Notes under the pieces: generated by a model
What the model was told of the DNA's origin: nothing
Database searches by the model: none
What the model saw: only the letters and a program-made list of their open reading frames with translations
Assembly: GCA_002712715.1 (NCBI GenBank)
Contig: PAUF01000007.1
Span: 201,286-265,285, forward strand
DNA from: Flavobacteriales bacterium
GTDB lineage: Bacteria; Bacteroidota; Bacteroidia; Flavobacteriales; BACL11
Direction of reading: 5' to 3'
Length of the DNA: 64,000 nt
Program-made: the position numbers and the translations under genes
Shown: positions 62,716 through 64,000 of the stretch, one piece after another
How the letters are laid out: each line of letters starts with the position of its first letter
Position numbering within the stretch: position 1 is the first letter of the stretch

Positions 62716-63735
62716 ATGTTAAAAATGAAAAAAATATTACCATTATTAATATGTATAATTTTTATATTTTCTTGTGGAAATCATGATAATGAGAAAACTA
62801 TTTTTATTTTAGATTTGTCTAATGAAAGTTTGTTAAAATCATCTCCTTTAGAAGGAGTTGATGATGAATCGGATAGTTTAATTAATTTATCTTCTACTAT
62901 ATTAAAATCAAGATTAGATAGGTATATATATGAGAATAAATCTAGTTATTTTGGAGGTAATCTTCCAAATCTTAATAGAGGGGAGGTGTCAAATCAAATT
63001 ATTATAGATTTCCCTCTAGCCTTTACTGATTTAGAAATAGCAAGGATTAAAGATTTAATAGAATGTAAAGGGAAAATTGAATTTTGGGAAACTTATAATT
63101 TTTCTGAAATTTATGATGATTTTTTAAATGCTTTCGAATCATCTCCAGAGTTTTCATCTTTAATTTCTAAAGGGTTTTTTATTCCCAATATAACATCAGA
63201 AGGCACCATTTCAGAGAGTCCTGTAATTGGCGATATACATGTTGAAGCCAAAGATTTGTTCGATTCTTTAATTAATGAGGATTATTTTTTAAACTTATGG
63301 GACAAAGATCTTTACTTGGCTTATGGTGCTAAGAATCATAATTCCATGGGAGAGGATTTTCATCCTGTTTTAGCTCTAAAAATGAATGGGATTGAAGGTT
63401 ATAGATTGGATGGTTCTGTGATTAGCTATGCTAGTGTTACTAGAAGTGAGTATGATCCATCACAGATAGTGATAAATTTGGAGATGCTTGCCCCTGGTAA
63501 GAATGGAGAGCGAAAGTGGTTTGATATTACTGAAGATAATGTTGGAAGATCTGTTGCTGTTGTTTTAGACGGCGAGGTTAAAACATTTCCTAATATAAAT
63601 GAACCTATTAGTGGAGGGCGTAGTCAAATTTCAGGTGTTTTTTCCCTCCAAGAAGCTCGAGATATTGCAAATGTTTTGTCACTTGGTGAGTTGCCATTAG
63701 ATGTTAAGGTTTCAGATTATATTATTAAGAAATAA
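62716..63735 (+). CDS. Lipoprotein resembling the SecD first periplasmic domain, without SecD transmembrane bundle
   Basis: IFIFSCGNHD lipobox; GKIEFWETYNFSEIY and VAVVLDGEVKTFPNINEPISGGRSQISGVFSLQEARDIANVLSLGELPLDVKV match SecD P1 motifs; ends without TM helices. Confidence 0.75.
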   Translation: MLKMKKILPLLICIIFIFSCGNHDNEKTIFILDLSNESLLKSSPLEGVDDESDSLINLSSTILKSRLDRYIYENKSSYFGGNLPNLNRGEVSNQIIIDFPLAFTDLEIARIKDLIECKGKIEFWETYNFSEIYDDFLNAFESSPEFSSLISKGFFIPNITSEGTISESPVIGDIHVEAKDLFDSLINEDYFLNLWDKDLYLAYGAKNHNSMGEDFHPVLALKMNGIEGYRLDGSVISYASVTRSEYDPSQIVINLEMLAPGKNGERKWFDITEDNVGRSVAVVLDGEVKTFPNINEPISGGRSQISGVFSLQEARDIANVLSLGELPLDVKVSDYIIKK

Positions 63736-63743
63736 AAAGTTTG

Positions 63744-63830
63744 CGGTGAGGAAGGGATTCGAACCCCCGAAACGATTTCTCGTTTACACGCTTTCCAAGC
63801 GTGCGCCTTAAGCCACTCGGCCACCTCACC
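63744..63830 (-). tRNA. tRNA-Ser (anticodon GGA)
   Basis: Revcomp GGTGAGGTGGCCGAGTGGCTTAAGGCGCACGCTTGGAAAGCGTGTAAACGAGAAATCGTTTCGGGGGTTCGAATCCCTTCCTCACCG: 7-bp acceptor stem, GGTTCGAATCC T-arm, long variable arm, CTTGGAAAG anticodon loop. Confidence 0.96.
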
Positions 63831-63859
63831 ATTGAATTGCAAAATTAGCTAAATTTAGA

Positions 63860-64000
63860 TTAATTTGAGAGATCAAATAATTTATTTGCGTTTAGAGTAG
63901 TTTCTTTAATCACACTTTCTAAACTAATGTTTTTAATTTCAGCAAGTTTCTCAGCGATTATTAATAAATATTTTGGAACGTTTCTTTTTCCTCTGAATGG
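63860..64000 (-). CDS. TatD family hydrolase, C-terminal fragment (runs off window end)
   Basis: Own minus-strand translation: PFRGKRNVPKYLLIIAEKLAEIKNISLESVIKETTLNANKLFDLSN*, TatD C-terminal pattern. Confidence 0.8.
   Translation of the reverse strand, partial: PFRGKRNVPKYLLIIAEKLAEIKNISLESVIKETTLNANKLFDLSN

Overview
AT-rich chromosomal segment, almost certainly from a marine Bacteroidota (Flavobacteriales-like) genome. This assignment rests on TAnnTTTG promoter elements, T9SS components (SprB-repeat giant protein with type B C-terminal domain, PorP/SprF, a type A sorting tail), Bacteroidota-style cox and Exb operons, DUF3098 and BrxA/B. The window is densely packed with housekeeping genes: rlmN (5' part), ispD, queA, truB, uppP, ftsX, leuS, queD, cox operon, aspS, tadA, ctaB, hemW, metG, gatC, plsC, trpS, hflX, rbfA, dus, exbBD, sod, tyrosine catabolism (hmgA, hpd, FAH-like), bcp, tRNA-Ser(GGA) and the 3' end of a tatD-like gene. 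I saw no mobile element, prophage, CRISPR array or recognisable defence island. The most unusual material is: (i) several apparent pseudoenzymes (MsrB fused to an MsrA-like domain with Cys->Ser; an RsuA/RluB-like S4 protein that lost its catalytic Asp region; amidohydrolase domains lacking HxH); (ii) a stand-alone lipoprotein resembling the SecD periplasmic domain; (iii) an MsbA-type ABC transporter gene interrupted by one in-frame TGA; (iv) an Exb/Tol-like operon with an acidic-repeat ExbB, an internally duplicated membrane protein and an ExbD with a Cys-containing insertion; (v) promoter elements placed exactly 4 nt before start codons, implying leaderless transcripts. All family calls come from reading motifs by eye; no database search was run.
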